A stretch of 33,195 nt of DNA, from positions 1 through 33,195 of the forward strand of contig JADIMR010000072.1 in assembly GCA_017694565.1 (NCBI GenBank), written 5' to 3'. This document shows, piece after piece, positions 10,001 to 16,491 of this stretch. Position 1 is the stretch's first letter. Each line of letters begins with the position of its first letter. A program made the position numbers and the translations under genes. The DNA comes from Candidatus Enterocola intestinipullorum (lineage in GTDB: Bacteria; Bacteroidota; Bacteroidia; Bacteroidales; Paludibacteraceae). Under the pieces are notes generated by a model, which did no database searches, was not told the DNA's origin, and was given only the letters and a program-made list of their open reading frames with translations.

Positions 10001-10182
10001 ACGCTCTTCAAAACCACTTCCGCGTTGGCACCGGGGTAATTCGCGGAAACACGCACCATCGGCGGCGCGATGTCGGGATATGAAGTGATAGGCAGGGACA
10101 TGAGCCCCAACATACCCAAAATCACTATGATAATGGATATGACAGTTGCCAATATCGGCCTTTTGATGATTTTCTGTATCAT
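7018..10182 (-). CDS. RND efflux pump, inner-membrane transporter (AcrB/MexB, HAE1 family)
   Basis: Proton-driven drug or lipophile exporter of 1054 residues, full length. It starts MIQKIIKRPILATVISIIIVILG (first transmembrane helix). The large periplasmic porter loops lie between helices 1-2 and 7-8. The proton-relay acidic pair is visible in helix 4 (GIVVDDAIVVVE, Asp405 and Asp406), and the partner lysine is in helix 10 (LLSKNGILIVEYAK, Lys938). The conserved helix 6 and GxP regions are also present (VFIPVSFMGG, PILMTSFAFIFGLLPL). The adaptor gene lies 19 bases upstream and the outer-membrane factor overlaps its stop. Substrate cannot be told from sequence; antibiotics, bile salts and dyes are common for the family. 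Confidence 0.97.
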   Translation of the reverse strand: MIQKIIKRPILATVISIIIVILGMLGLMSLPITSYPDIAPPMVRVSANYPGANAEVVLKSVIAPLEEQINGVEGMTYMVSTGGNDGSATIQVYFQLGYDADMAAVNVQNRVSQASSKLPSEVTSYGITTEKMQNTMLLMLSIFSDSPDFDATFVENYARINIMPVLQRVNGVGRVNVFGAGDYSIKVWLDPDKMAALNLVPSDIAAAIREQNIEAAPGKFGQNSETAFEYTIRYKGKFVEPSEYENIVIKAFSDGRILKLKDVAKVELDAFDTSVYNSSEGNPAVTMGIYQMAGSNAKEVVDNIMKEMEAMRADFPDGIDFFATYNTNNFLNAAIHQVVKTLLEAFVLVFLVVLVFLQDFKSTIIPSVSALVAIIGTFFCLQMFGFSINMLTLFALVLAIGIVVDDAIVVVEAVHAKLDEKPGLTATQATSEAMGEITSAIVSISLVMSAVFIPVSFMGGPSGVFYTQFALTLASSVIISAINALTLSPVLCTVLVRRHDPETGKKLSFSRRLSMSFNAAFESMTEKYGHVLAYFSKRKMIPVALLAVFAVVFVWLMGRTPTAFIPNEDQGIVMVDLTMPAGTSLDRTKKMLAEIDSICATVPEIKDRSATAGFSLLSSSSGGAYGFMTMSLIDWKDRKGVTIEDVIAELKQKTSYIKDGVVIFFTPPTVPGFGISAGFEMQLQDKSGATPQRFYEVQQEFMSELQARPEINYVTSAFNVNFPQYEFDVNVDKCKMAGVAISDVFNAMQAYYGSQIVSDFNRFTKYYRVAIQAAPEYRKDISSINSIQVRNSTGSMVPITTLVDFKRVYGPESLKRYNLFTAATLTGEPAEGYSTGDAINAIREVAQNLPQGFGYDFSGMTREEVNSSGQQMLIFVLCFVFVFLILSAQYNSYVLPWSVMLSLFIGMAGVFIAINLFGIDNNIYVQVAMIMLIGLLSKNGILIVEYAKQRFDAGMSVKDAAISGAKARLRPILMTSFAFIFGLLPLCIESGAGAVGNRSIGVAAVGGMLIGTLFGVFVIPTMYIIFQNLDLIMRGGKRTPHETEALEVATEDFK

Positions 10183-10201
10183 TTGTTATCGCCTCCTGTC
10201 G

Positions 10202-11353
10202 TTATTTCACTGCTGTCGAATCAGATGCCGCGCCGTCTTCCTTGGGCATGATAACCATGCCGTCTTTAAGTTTGTCGACACCTTCCACTACTATGCGCGT
10301 GCCGGTCGGCAAATTGCTGACAACATAATTCTGGCCGGAAACACCTTCGATGTTGATAACCTTGCGGGTAACGCTGTTGTCGTCATTGACCACGAAAGCC
10401 ATCGTTTTGTCCTGCAACTCGTAGGTCGCGTTTTGGGGAATGACTATGCAACCCTTGTAAGTAAGGGGGAAACGCAACAAACCGCTACTTCCCGAAAGTA
10501 CTTCGTTATCGGGGTTCGGGAAAATCGCTTTCATCTGGATAGAACCCGTTGTACGGTCGATAATACCGGAAGCACGTTCCAAATGCCCTTTGTGCGAATA
10601 CAATGTTCCATCTGCGAGCACGAGTTCCACAACGGCCTTGTTGCGTCCGTTCTCCTCGTCGGCAAACATCATCTTGTGCCTTTGCGACGTGAGGTTCTTC
10701 TCGTCAAAGGTGAAATAAGCCGATATGTCCCCGAAACTGGAAACTGTCGTAAGGGCTTCGGCGGCATTGGGAGAAACCAACGAACCTTCCCTTACGTATA
10801 TACGTCCGAGAACACCATCCACAGGAGCGCAAATTTCGGTATACCCCAACGTGATAAGCGCGTTGTCGTAATTCGCCTTGGCTTGTTGCAAAGCTGCCAC
10901 GGCTGCGTCGTGGTTGGACTTGGCGGATTCCAATTCAAAGGGGCTGGTAATGCCTTTCTGCACAAGCGGGGTAAGTTTCCTGACCTCCAATGCGGCATTG
11001 GCCTCCGCTGCTTCCGCAGATTTCACCGCCGCGTTCGCCGCATTGACGCTGGCGACATAATCGGCATCACGGATTTTGAATATGAGTTCGCCCTTACGCA
11101 CGGATTCGCCCTCGTTCTTGGCGATCTTTTCGAGATAGCCCGAAACATTGGGACGAATTTCCACCAAGGTATTACTTTGAATGACAGTCGAATACTCGAT
11201 ATAAGCAACTGCCGAAGTCGTATCCAGAGTCATTATTTCGTACTCGGGAGTACCCGCACTGCTCTTTGTCTGTTTACTGTCACAGGAAACAGCAGCCAGC
11301 GCGATTGCGGCCGAAGCTGCAACCACGAACAATTTGTAGTGTCTGATATTCAT
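10202..11353 (-). CDS. RND efflux periplasmic adaptor (AcrA/MexA family lipoprotein)
   Basis: Membrane-fusion adaptor of 383 residues joining the inner-membrane pump to the outer-membrane factor. The signal peptide ends in lipobox AAVSC (Cys24). The order is as expected: first lipoyl half (VEIRPNVSGYLEKIAKNEGESVRKGELIFKI), an Ala/Glu-rich helical hairpin, second lipoyl half (ICAPVDGVLGRIYVREGSLV), beta-barrel (VELVLADGTLYSHKGHLERA) and a membrane-proximal domain (VVEGVDKLKDGMVI). As first gene of the operon it is preceded by a 260-base gap holding an AT-rich near-palindrome. No local regulator gene (TetR or AraC) is present. Confidence 0.95.
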   Translation of the reverse strand: MNIRHYKLFVVAASAAIALAAVSCDSKQTKSSAGTPEYEIMTLDTTSAVAYIEYSTVIQSNTLVEIRPNVSGYLEKIAKNEGESVRKGELIFKIRDADYVASVNAANAAVKSAEAAEANAALEVRKLTPLVQKGITSPFELESAKSNHDAAVAALQQAKANYDNALITLGYTEICAPVDGVLGRIYVREGSLVSPNAAEALTTVSSFGDISAYFTFDEKNLTSQRHKMMFADEENGRNKAVVELVLADGTLYSHKGHLERASGIIDRTTGSIQMKAIFPNPDNEVLSGSSGLLRFPLTYKGCIVIPQNATYELQDKTMAFVVNDDNSVTRKVINIEGVSGQNYVVSNLPTGTRIVVEGVDKLKDGMVIMPKEDGAASDSTAVK

Positions 11354-11391
11354 AAAAACTATTTAATGAGTATTGTTTGCAGGAGTAACAA

Positions 11392-11419
11392 GTAATATAT
11401 ATTATTAAATATGTATTAC
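11392..11419. promoter_or_regulatory. 28-bp AT-rich near-palindrome upstream of the efflux operon
   Basis: Starting GTAATATATATTA and ending ATATGTATTAC, 11 of 14 symmetric positions pair. It lies 39 bases upstream of the adaptor start, in the likely core promoter or leader. It could be an operator for an unlinked regulator. I found no perfect TAnnTTTG box here, so the promoter itself is not placed. Confidence 0.4.
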
Positions 11420-11475
11420 CGCTTTTCAACGTGCAAATGTCCCAAATTTTCGGAATATTGCAAAAAATGTATGCG

Positions 11476-11531
11476 TTAAAAAAATGAAAGCGGGGAAGCC
11501 CGTTGCCCTGTTGCCGGCATCGGACTCCCCC
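11476..11531 (-). terminator. fabD terminator
   Basis: On the minus strand, a long GC-rich stem (about 11492-11507 with 11515-11531, one mismatch and two G:U pairs) is followed by a T-rich tract (TTTCATTTTTTTAA). It closes fabD, which ends at 11616, and separates it from the efflux operon. Confidence 0.7.
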
Positions 11532-11615
11532 TTTATGTTTTTTACCCGGCTTGTACCGCCGTTTGCTTTGCAAGCCTTTTATTTAAAGGCCGGACTATTC
11601 AAGCCATAGTAACGC

Positions 11616-12497
11616 TCAGTCTTCAATGGAATGGGCATTCATACTCTTGTCTATCTTCTTTACCAAGCCTTGCAGCACCTTGCCCGGACCTACTTCTATG
11701 AATTCGGTCGCACCGTCGGCAATCATATGTTGTACGGACTGTGTCCATTTCACGGGCGAAGTAAGCTGTTTGACCAAATTAGCCTTTATTATGTCGGGGT
11801 CGGTCTCCGCCACGGTGCTTACATTCTGGTAAACAGGACAAACAGGACGCGAGAACGGGGCTTTTTCTATGGCCTCGGCCAATTCCACACGGGCGGGTTC
11901 CATAAGCGGGGAATGGAATGCTCCGCCGACGGATAGTTTCAAAGCGCGTTTGGCACCGGCTTCGCTCAGTCTCTTGCAAGCCTCGTCGATCGCTTCTTCC
12001 GTTCCGGAAATGACCAATTGGCCCGGACAATTGTAATTCGCCGGAACTACCACGCCCTCCACTTCGCTGCATATCTTTTCAACAGTTTCGTCGGGCAACG
12101 CTATGATGGCTGCCATGGTAGACGAGTGCATTTCACATGCTTTCTGCATTGCCATTGCGCGTTTTGAAACAAGTGTAACGCCGTCTTCGAAACTCAACGC
12201 CCCGGCTGCGACCAATGCGGAAAATTCGCCCAATGAATGACCGGCCACCATATCCGGGCAGAATTTGCCACCCATCGTCTTGGCCAAAATCACGGAATGC
12301 AGGAAAATGGCAGGCTGCGTAACCTTGGTCTGACGCAGATCCTCGTCCGTTCCTTCGAACATGAGGTCGGTTATACGGAAACCGAGTATCCCGTTCGCTG
12401 TTTCGAACATTGACTTAGCCTCGGCAAAATTGTCATACATGTCTTTTCCCATGCCCACGAATTGTGCGCCTTGACCGGGAAATACGAATGCTTTCAT
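11616..12497 (-). CDS. fabD: malonyl-CoA:ACP transacylase
   Basis: Transfers malonyl from CoA to acyl carrier protein, the extender-loading step of type II fatty acid synthesis, in the cytosol. The product has 293 residues, normal for FabD. Visible motifs are the oxyanion motif FPGQGAQ near residue 7, the nucleophile elbow GHSLGEF with Ser88, Arg113 (SKRAMAMQ) that binds the malonyl carboxylate, and catalytic His195 (GGAFHSPLM). The start at 12497 gives MKAFVFPGQGAQ, the usual beginning. No fab or acp genes flank it here, so it is probably monocistronic, with a good promoter upstream and a terminator downstream. Confidence 0.97.
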   Translation of the reverse strand: MKAFVFPGQGAQFVGMGKDMYDNFAEAKSMFETANGILGFRITDLMFEGTDEDLRQTKVTQPAIFLHSVILAKTMGGKFCPDMVAGHSLGEFSALVAAGALSFEDGVTLVSKRAMAMQKACEMHSSTMAAIIALPDETVEKICSEVEGVVVPANYNCPGQLVISGTEEAIDEACKRLSEAGAKRALKLSVGGAFHSPLMEPARVELAEAIEKAPFSRPVCPVYQNVSTVAETDPDIIKANLVKQLTSPVKWTQSVQHMIADGATEFIEVGPGKVLQGLVKKIDKSMNAHSIED

Positions 12498-12544
12498 GAT
12501 ATTCTTGTTTTTTAGAAAAATTTCAAGTCTTGTAAAAACTGTGG

Positions 12545-12575
12545 CAAAGTTAATGCAAAAGATTTCTTATGCCAA
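12545..12575 (-). promoter_or_regulatory. fabD promoter (Bacteroidota -33/-7 type)
   Basis: On the minus strand, TAACTTTG (12545-12552) is a perfect TAnnTTTG -7 box. A TTG (12573-12575) lies exactly 20 bases upstream, fitting the -33 element spacing. The start site is predicted near 12538, giving a leader of about 40 bases. Confidence 0.65.
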
Positions 12576-12686
12576 GTCATTTGCACAAAAAGGACAGATT
12601 TGAGCAAAAGAAACCATACCGGCAGAGTCCGACAGCAAGTGCGAATTCGAATATACGCAATCGAAACATCCATGCCATAATTTTGT

Positions 12687-12694
12687 TACTTTTG
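12687..12694 (+). promoter_or_regulatory. -7 promoter box before the helicase remnant
   Basis: TACTTTTG is a perfect TAnnTTTG box. No convincing -33 element lies 19-21 bases upstream. It sits at the point where recognisable helicase sequence begins, so it may transcribe the remnant or be a chance match in AT-rich DNA. Confidence 0.35.
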
Positions 12695-12707
12695 CTTATA
12701 TGGCATC

Positions 12708-13505
12708 TTCAACTATTTTGCAGACTTTTTTGGTGATACGGAAACATGTAAAATAGAAACATCTTACCGATTTGGAGAACCATTAATCTCTCTTTCTTCT
12801 AAATTCATAACTAAAAACAAATCCCAGATTCCAAAAGAAGTCAAATCGCATAATAACGGAACGAGAACCGATATACAATTTATCAGTTATGACAAAACCG
12901 CTTATTGCTCCATTGTTGAAAAAATAATATCCGGAATTCCCCAAGGAAAAAAGATTTTGTTGCTCGGCAGATATTCTTTTGATGACTACTACTTATCCTT
13001 TCGATACAACACAATAAAAGAGGGACAAAAAGTTTATTATTTGATCAATAATCGAAAAATAGAAATTCTCACGGTACATAAATCCAAGGGACTTGAAGCC
13101 GATTATGTAATTATCCTGCAATGCAACAATGGCATTTACGGCTTTCCCTCCGAAATAAGCGATGACCCGGTTCTCAACTATGTTTTGACAGAACAAGATT
13201 CTTATGAATTTAGAGAAGAACGCAGATTGTTTTATGTAGCGATTACCCGTGCAAGAATAAAAACCTTCGTACTATATGATTATCGTACTCCATCATTATT
13301 CGTAAACGAGATATTAAACAAGCGTGATGGCTACACAAAACGCACAATGCACCCTAATGCGAACAAACCGTGGACACGCTATAATGACAAATTCCTATTG
13401 ACTTTGTACAACGAGGGGAAAAGTATCAAATACATTTCGTATAAAATGGGACGAAGCCAAACTGCGATAAAAATGCGTTTGGAAAAATTAATAGGCAACA
13501 AGTAA
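12708..13505 (+). pseudogene. 5'-truncated UvrD/Rep-type helicase (C-terminal part only)
   Basis: The frame encodes the C-terminal part of a superfamily 1 DNA helicase. It runs without a stop from 12681. Helicase-like sequence begins around NYFADFFGDTETCKIE, with the YRFGEPLI motif near 12765. It continues through ILLLGRYSFDD, motif V (ILTVHKSKGLEADYVIIL) and motif VI (EERRLFYVAITRAR). After about residue 220 comes a Trp-led tail (PWTRYNDKFLLTLYNEG then MGRSQTAIKMRLEKL) resembling a small DNA-binding module seen at the ends of such helicases. Walker A, Walker B and motifs I-III are absent and I find them in no frame upstream. Only a TTG at 12957 offers a late start. The DNA is clearly more AT-rich than its neighbours, suggesting transfer followed by decay. 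Confidence 0.75.
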
Positions 13506-13537
13506 ATTTCCACATACAAATTCTCCACACAAAATCG

Positions 13538-13545
13538 TATCTTTG
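13538..13545 (+). promoter_or_regulatory. dapL -7 promoter box
   Basis: TATCTTTG is a perfect TAnnTTTG box, 64 bases before the dapL start. The -33 position lacks a TTG, so strength is uncertain. The start site would be near 13552. Confidence 0.55.
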
Positions 13546-13567
13546 TAAATTACAATAATAGGACAAC

Positions 13568-13606
13568 ATGTCTACTCACAGATTGACAACGGAACAGGAA
13601 CGCTAA
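13568..13606 (+). CDS. possible 12-codon leader ORF before dapL
   Basis: An ATG opens a short frame (MSTHRLTTEQER) whose TAA ends three bases before the dapL ATG. Its last codons carry the purine-rich AGGAA that could serve dapL. It is not rich in lysine or another obvious regulatory residue. It may be fortuitous. Confidence 0.2.
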   Translation: MSTHRLTTEQER

Positions 13607-13609
13607 AGA

Positions 13610-14845
13610 ATGGCCTTAGTAAACGGAAATTACCTCAAACTGCCGGAATATTTCTTCTTCAACGACCTTGAAGGCAAGATTAACGCTTACAAGCTGCTTC
13701 ATCCGGAAGCCAAACTGATACGCATGGGACGGGGGGACGTTTCGCAGGCAATTCCCGAAGAAGCTGCCAAAGCGATGGCCGATGCCGCAAAGGAGATGGG
13801 AGTACTGGAAACTTTTCGCGGCTACGGTCCCGAAACCGGTTATAAGTTCTTAAAGGACAAAATTATAAAGTTCGATTACAACGCCTACGGCATACAATTG
13901 GAGCAGGACGAGGTTTTCGTGTCGGACGGCTCCAAATCGGACGTGGGCAACATCGGGCATATTTTCGGCAGGGACAACATCATAGCCATTACCGACCCCG
14001 TATACCCGGTTTACGAAAACGCCGCGATAATGGGCGGACGTTCCGGACATCTTGCCGACGACGGTTTGTGGAGCAACATCGTTTATTTGGGGTGCACGGC
14101 AGAAAACGGGTTCAAACCCGCCCTGCCCCAAGACCATGTGGACATAATATATCTTTGCTACCCTAACAATCCCACCGGCATAGCCCTGACAAAGGCAGAA
14201 CTGAAAAAATGGGTGGATTACGCTCTTGACAACCAAGCAATAATCATTTTCGACGGGGCATATTGCGCGTATATACGGGAAAAAGACATACCTCACTCCA
14301 TTTACGAAATAAAAGGAGCTAAAAAATGCGCGATTGAAATACGCAGCTATTCCAAAACAGGCGGATTCACAGGTTTGCGCTGTTCTTATACCATCGTCCC
14401 CCACGAACTCATGGGGTCAACCGAAACAGGAGAGGACGTGGAAGTAAACAAATTATGGAACAGGCGGGCCACGACCTATTACAACGGGACATCATACATA
14501 GTGCAAAGAGGAGCGGAAGCCCTGTATTCGAAAAAAGGAAGGGAACAATGCCGTGCACTGACCGACTATTATTTGGAGAATTGCAAAATAATACGTGATG
14601 AAATGACTGCCTGTGGTTTTGAAGTATACGGCGGGGTGAATGCCCCGCATTTATGGATAAAGACCCCCGGCGGACGGTCTTCATGGCGTTTCTTCCAAGA
14701 AATGCTGTACGAGTTGGGAGTGGTATGCACTCCCGGCGCGGGATTCGGCAACCTCGGCGAAGGCTATTTCCGTTTCACGGGCTTCAACCAACGCGAAGCC
14801 ATATTGGAAGCCATGGAACGCATCAGAAACTGGAAAGGGTATTAG
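13610..14845 (+). CDS. dapL: LL-diaminopimelate aminotransferase
   Basis: A PLP enzyme that converts tetrahydrodipicolinate directly to LL-diaminopimelate using glutamate, giving the short DAP route to lysine and peptidoglycan. It has 411 residues, normal for DapL. Fold-type I aminotransferase motifs are present: YPNNPTG binding the cofactor, IIFDGAYCAYI, and the Schiff-base lysine in SYSKTGGFTGLRC (Lys249). The GPETGYKFLKDKI and GDVSQAIPE regions match the DapL type rather than DapC/ArgD. The start at 13610 gives MALVNGNYLKLPEYFFF, typical for the family. dapF, often its neighbour in Bacteroidota, is not next to it here. The stop TAG runs directly into AGTG-type repeats. Confidence 0.96.
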   Translation: MALVNGNYLKLPEYFFFNDLEGKINAYKLLHPEAKLIRMGRGDVSQAIPEEAAKAMADAAKEMGVLETFRGYGPETGYKFLKDKIIKFDYNAYGIQLEQDEVFVSDGSKSDVGNIGHIFGRDNIIAITDPVYPVYENAAIMGGRSGHLADDGLWSNIVYLGCTAENGFKPALPQDHVDIIYLCYPNNPTGIALTKAELKKWVDYALDNQAIIIFDGAYCAYIREKDIPHSIYEIKGAKKCAIEIRSYSKTGGFTGLRCSYTIVPHELMGSTETGEDVEVNKLWNRRATTYYNGTSYIVQRGAEALYSKKGREQCRALTDYYLENCKIIRDEMTACGFEVYGGVNAPHLWIKTPGGRSSWRFFQEMLYELGVVCTPGAGFGNLGEGYFRFTGFNQREAILEAMERIRNWKGY

Positions 14846-14865
14846 TGGTTTATTTTTGAGGTTAC

Positions 14866-14953
14866 AGTGATTAGTGGTTAGTGATTAGTGGTTAGTGGTT
14901 AGAGAGCCGCTTCGCGGCAGTGGATAGTGAATAGTGAATAGTGAATAGTGATA
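14866..14953. repeat. AGTGRTT / AGTGRAT heptad arrays around a triloop hairpin
   Basis: Five heptads of AGTGRTT (14866-14900) are followed by the palindrome GCCGC-TTC-GCGGC (14906-14918) and five heptads of AGTGRAT (14919-14953). With the elements at 15016-15199 this fills the 368-base gap between dapL and the hydrolase gene; I see no gene in it. A related heptad tract with the same kind of TTC-loop hairpin follows the gene ending at 25617. Confidence 0.8.
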
Positions 14954-15015
14954 AGTTACGGTATGCACCTCGTAATGTAAGCACTATGTTGAAAGTGGGT
15001 TTTAGTGAAAGCACA

Positions 15016-15091
15016 ATGTTCAAGGAAGGTCGCCCCCTCTGGGGGCTGTAAAAAAACACTGTGTGTTTTTTTACGGGGGATTAAACAATGA
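15016..15091 (+). repeat. constant-frame/variable-palindrome element, copy A
   Basis: The left flank is ATGTTCAAGGAAGG. Then comes GCCCCC-TCT-GGGGGC (15032-15046), one base, a perfect 12-bp palindrome (15048-15059 with 15063-15074, loop TGT), and GGGGGATTAAACAATGA (15075-15091). The arms here are A7/T7-rich. The first C5 can pair with either G5 block, so two exclusive folds are possible. Confidence 0.85.
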
Positions 15092-15162
15092 CGGGCGGCG
15101 TAGCCGCCCCCTCTGGGGGCAGTGAAAGACGCGAAGCGGCTTTCACGGGGGATTAAACAATG
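15092..15162 (+). repeat. constant-frame/variable-palindrome element, copy B
   Basis: It abuts copy A. The left flank is replaced by the palindrome GGGCGGC-GTA-GCCGCCC (15093-15109). GCCCCC-TCT-GGGGGC (15106-15120) follows. The slot holds GTGAAAG (15122-15128) and CTTTCAC (15140-15146), with an inner CGC-GAA-GCG, and ends GGGGGATTAAACAATGA. The right flank is identical to copy A; the slot sequence is unrelated. Confidence 0.85.
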
Positions 15163-15168
15163 AAAACA

Positions 15169-15199
15169 AGTTCATGGTATGCAAGGCATACCATGAACT
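15169..15199 (+). repeat. 14-bp perfect hairpin in the leader of the hydrolase gene
   Basis: AGTTCATGGTATGC (15169-15182) pairs perfectly with 15186-15199 across an AAG loop. It lies 15 bases upstream of the hydrolase ATG. It is wholly inside a 15-codon frame (ATG 15160, TAA 15205-15207, peptide MKTSSWYARHTMNYK). There is no T-tract, so it is not an ordinary terminator; a translational or RNA-stability role is possible. Confidence 0.75.
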
Positions 15200-15213
15200 A
15201 CAAATAATACATC

Positions 15214-16281
15214 ATGAAAAAAATCCTGTTTTGTTTCTTCTTGTCCATGGTAGCGGCAAATGTTCTTGCCTGCACCGGCATAACCCTGCGCACGTCGCAA
15301 GGCTCGACCGTAGTCGCCCGCACCATTGAATGGGGCGACAGCTATTTGGACGGGCATTACGTCGTCGTGCCTCGCGGTTACACACAAAGAGCCATGCTGC
15401 CCGACGGCTCGAAAGGCATGAAATTCTCTGCGGAATACGGATATGTGGGACTTACGGCGCAAATGGACGAGAATGTGGTCGAAGGCATTAACGAAGCCGG
15501 ATTGTCCGCCGGACTTTTTTTCTTCCCCCGGTACGGCAAATATACCGGCTATGCCGATTCAATAAAAAACAGCTGCCTGATAGACATCCAACTGGTATCT
15601 TATATTTTAGGAAAATGCCGCACGATAGCCGATGTGAAATCCGCCGTGGCATCGATACACGTGATAGGGTTTTCGGATGCCGCCCCGACTTCGCATTGGA
15701 GATTTACCGATGCTTCGGGCAAGCAGGTGGTACTGGAATACAAAAACGGGGAGGCTTATTTTTATGACAACGATTTGGGCATACTTACAAACTCTCCCGA
15801 CTTTTTGTGGCACGTAAACAACCTCAACAACTATGTGAACCTGTACCCCGGAGCTGCCGACCCGAACGAACTCGGCAATATCAAACTGACCCAATTCGGG
15901 GCCGGCGGCAAAATGCTGGGGCTTCCCGGAGACATAACGCCCCCGTCCCGTTTCGTAAGGGCGGCATTCTTCACTCATACCTCCCCTGTCCCGCAAACAA
16001 CGGCAAAAGCGGTAACGCAGGCTTTCCACATATTGAATAATTTCGACATACCGATAGGCTTGGAATTTGCGAAAGGACAGGCAGTTCCCGACATGCAATC
16101 GGCAACGCAATGGACATCCGCCACGGACATCGACAACCGCGTAATATATTTCAGGACAATGTATAACAGCAACATCCGCGCGATAGACCTCGGGGAGATT
16201 GATTTTAAAAAAGTCAAATTCCTGTCGGTCGCCATGGATGCCACCAAAGAGCAGCCAATAGAGTGGATAGAGGTTAATTAG
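15214..16281 (+). CDS. exported choloylglycine hydrolase / penicillin V acylase family protein
   Basis: Ntn-hydrolase of the linear amide C-N hydrolase family (bile salt hydrolases, penicillin V acylases, acylhomoserine lactone acylases), 355 residues. Residues 1-19 are a signal peptide ending LA. Cleavage leaves Cys20, the expected N-terminal nucleophile, at the start of CTGITLRTSQGSTVVARTIEWG. The family layout continues with an Asn-rich centre (GILTNSPDFLWHVNNLNNY), GLPGDITPPSRFVRAAFF carrying the conserved late Arg, and WTSATDIDNRVIYFRT near the end. The expected Asp near residue 20 of the mature enzyme appears as IEW in place of the MDW of classical bile salt hydrolases, so the substrate is open. 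It is preceded by repeat copies A and B and a strong hairpin. Periplasmic location is inferred. Confidence 0.88.
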   Translation: MKKILFCFFLSMVAANVLACTGITLRTSQGSTVVARTIEWGDSYLDGHYVVVPRGYTQRAMLPDGSKGMKFSAEYGYVGLTAQMDENVVEGINEAGLSAGLFFFPRYGKYTGYADSIKNSCLIDIQLVSYILGKCRTIADVKSAVASIHVIGFSDAAPTSHWRFTDASGKQVVLEYKNGEAYFYDNDLGILTNSPDFLWHVNNLNNYVNLYPGAADPNELGNIKLTQFGAGGKMLGLPGDITPPSRFVRAAFFTHTSPVPQTTAKAVTQAFHILNNFDIPIGLEFAKGQAVPDMQSATQWTSATDIDNRVIYFRTMYNSNIRAIDLGEIDFKKVKFLSVAMDATKEQPIEWIEVN

Positions 16282-16362
16282 CGGTGCGGAGCCTCGCCTG
16301 GCGACTGACACTGAAACCTGATTAAAGTTGATAGTATGGTAACACCTTTTAGTAAAAACTCG

Positions 16363-16433
16363 ATGTTCAAGGAAGGCTGCCCCATTTGGGGGCGGAAGAT
16401 ATGTCCGAAGGACTATCTTCGGGGGATAAGACA
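16363..16433 (+). repeat. constant-frame/variable-palindrome element, copy C
   Basis: ATGTTCAAGGAAGG is followed by GCCCC-ATTT-GGGGGC (16379-16393). The slot is GAAGATA (16395-16401) with TATCTTC (16414-16420), enclosing GTCC-GAA-GGAC, and the right frame is GGGGGATAAGACA. Upstream similarity to copy A extends further left (TTTTAGT then AAA). It sits 58 bases before the FAH-family gene. Confidence 0.85.
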
Positions 16434-16440
16434 GGGTAAT

Positions 16441-16491
16441 TTTCATTGCATTGCAATTTGTTCCAATGCAATGAAGCAAATTGCAATGAAA
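16441..16491 (+). promoter_or_regulatory. nested competing palindromes overlapping the FAH-gene start
   Basis: TTCATTGCATTG (16442-16453) pairs with CAATGCAATGAA (16464-16475). Alternatively TTTCATTGCA (16441-16450) pairs with TGCAATGAAA (16482-16491), and GCAATTTG (16453-16460) pairs with CAAATTGC (16477-16484). The two folds exclude each other, and the second reaches the A of the start codon. The block is built from repeated TTGCA/TGCAA words. Confidence 0.55.

Noticed and set aside
8938-10083. 381-codon plus-strand frame antisense to the RND pump
   Set aside because: Mirror of the pump reading frame; its His/Gln-rich product looks like an artefact.
10070-11395. 441-codon plus-strand frame antisense to the efflux adaptor gene
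   Set aside because: It overlaps a clear adaptor with lipobox and lipoyl motifs; the antisense product is rich in His, Arg and Cys without recognisable structure.
12562-12584. TTGGCAT upstream of fabD as a sigma-54 site
   Set aside because: No TTGC lies at the required five-base spacing; the region fits a TTG-N20-TAACTTTG promoter instead.
14866-14953. Heptad arrays considered as a CRISPR array
   Set aside because: Units are 7 bases with no spacers and no cas genes are nearby.
15088-15153. Short frames through the repeat elements (for example 22 codons from 15088)
   Set aside because: Each copy gives a different frame and product dictated by the palindrome; conservation is at the DNA or RNA structure level.
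16446-16490. Upstream ATG of the FAH gene at 16446
   Set aside because: The added residues are encoded by the palindromic block and are unlike FAH N-termini; 16491 fits the family.
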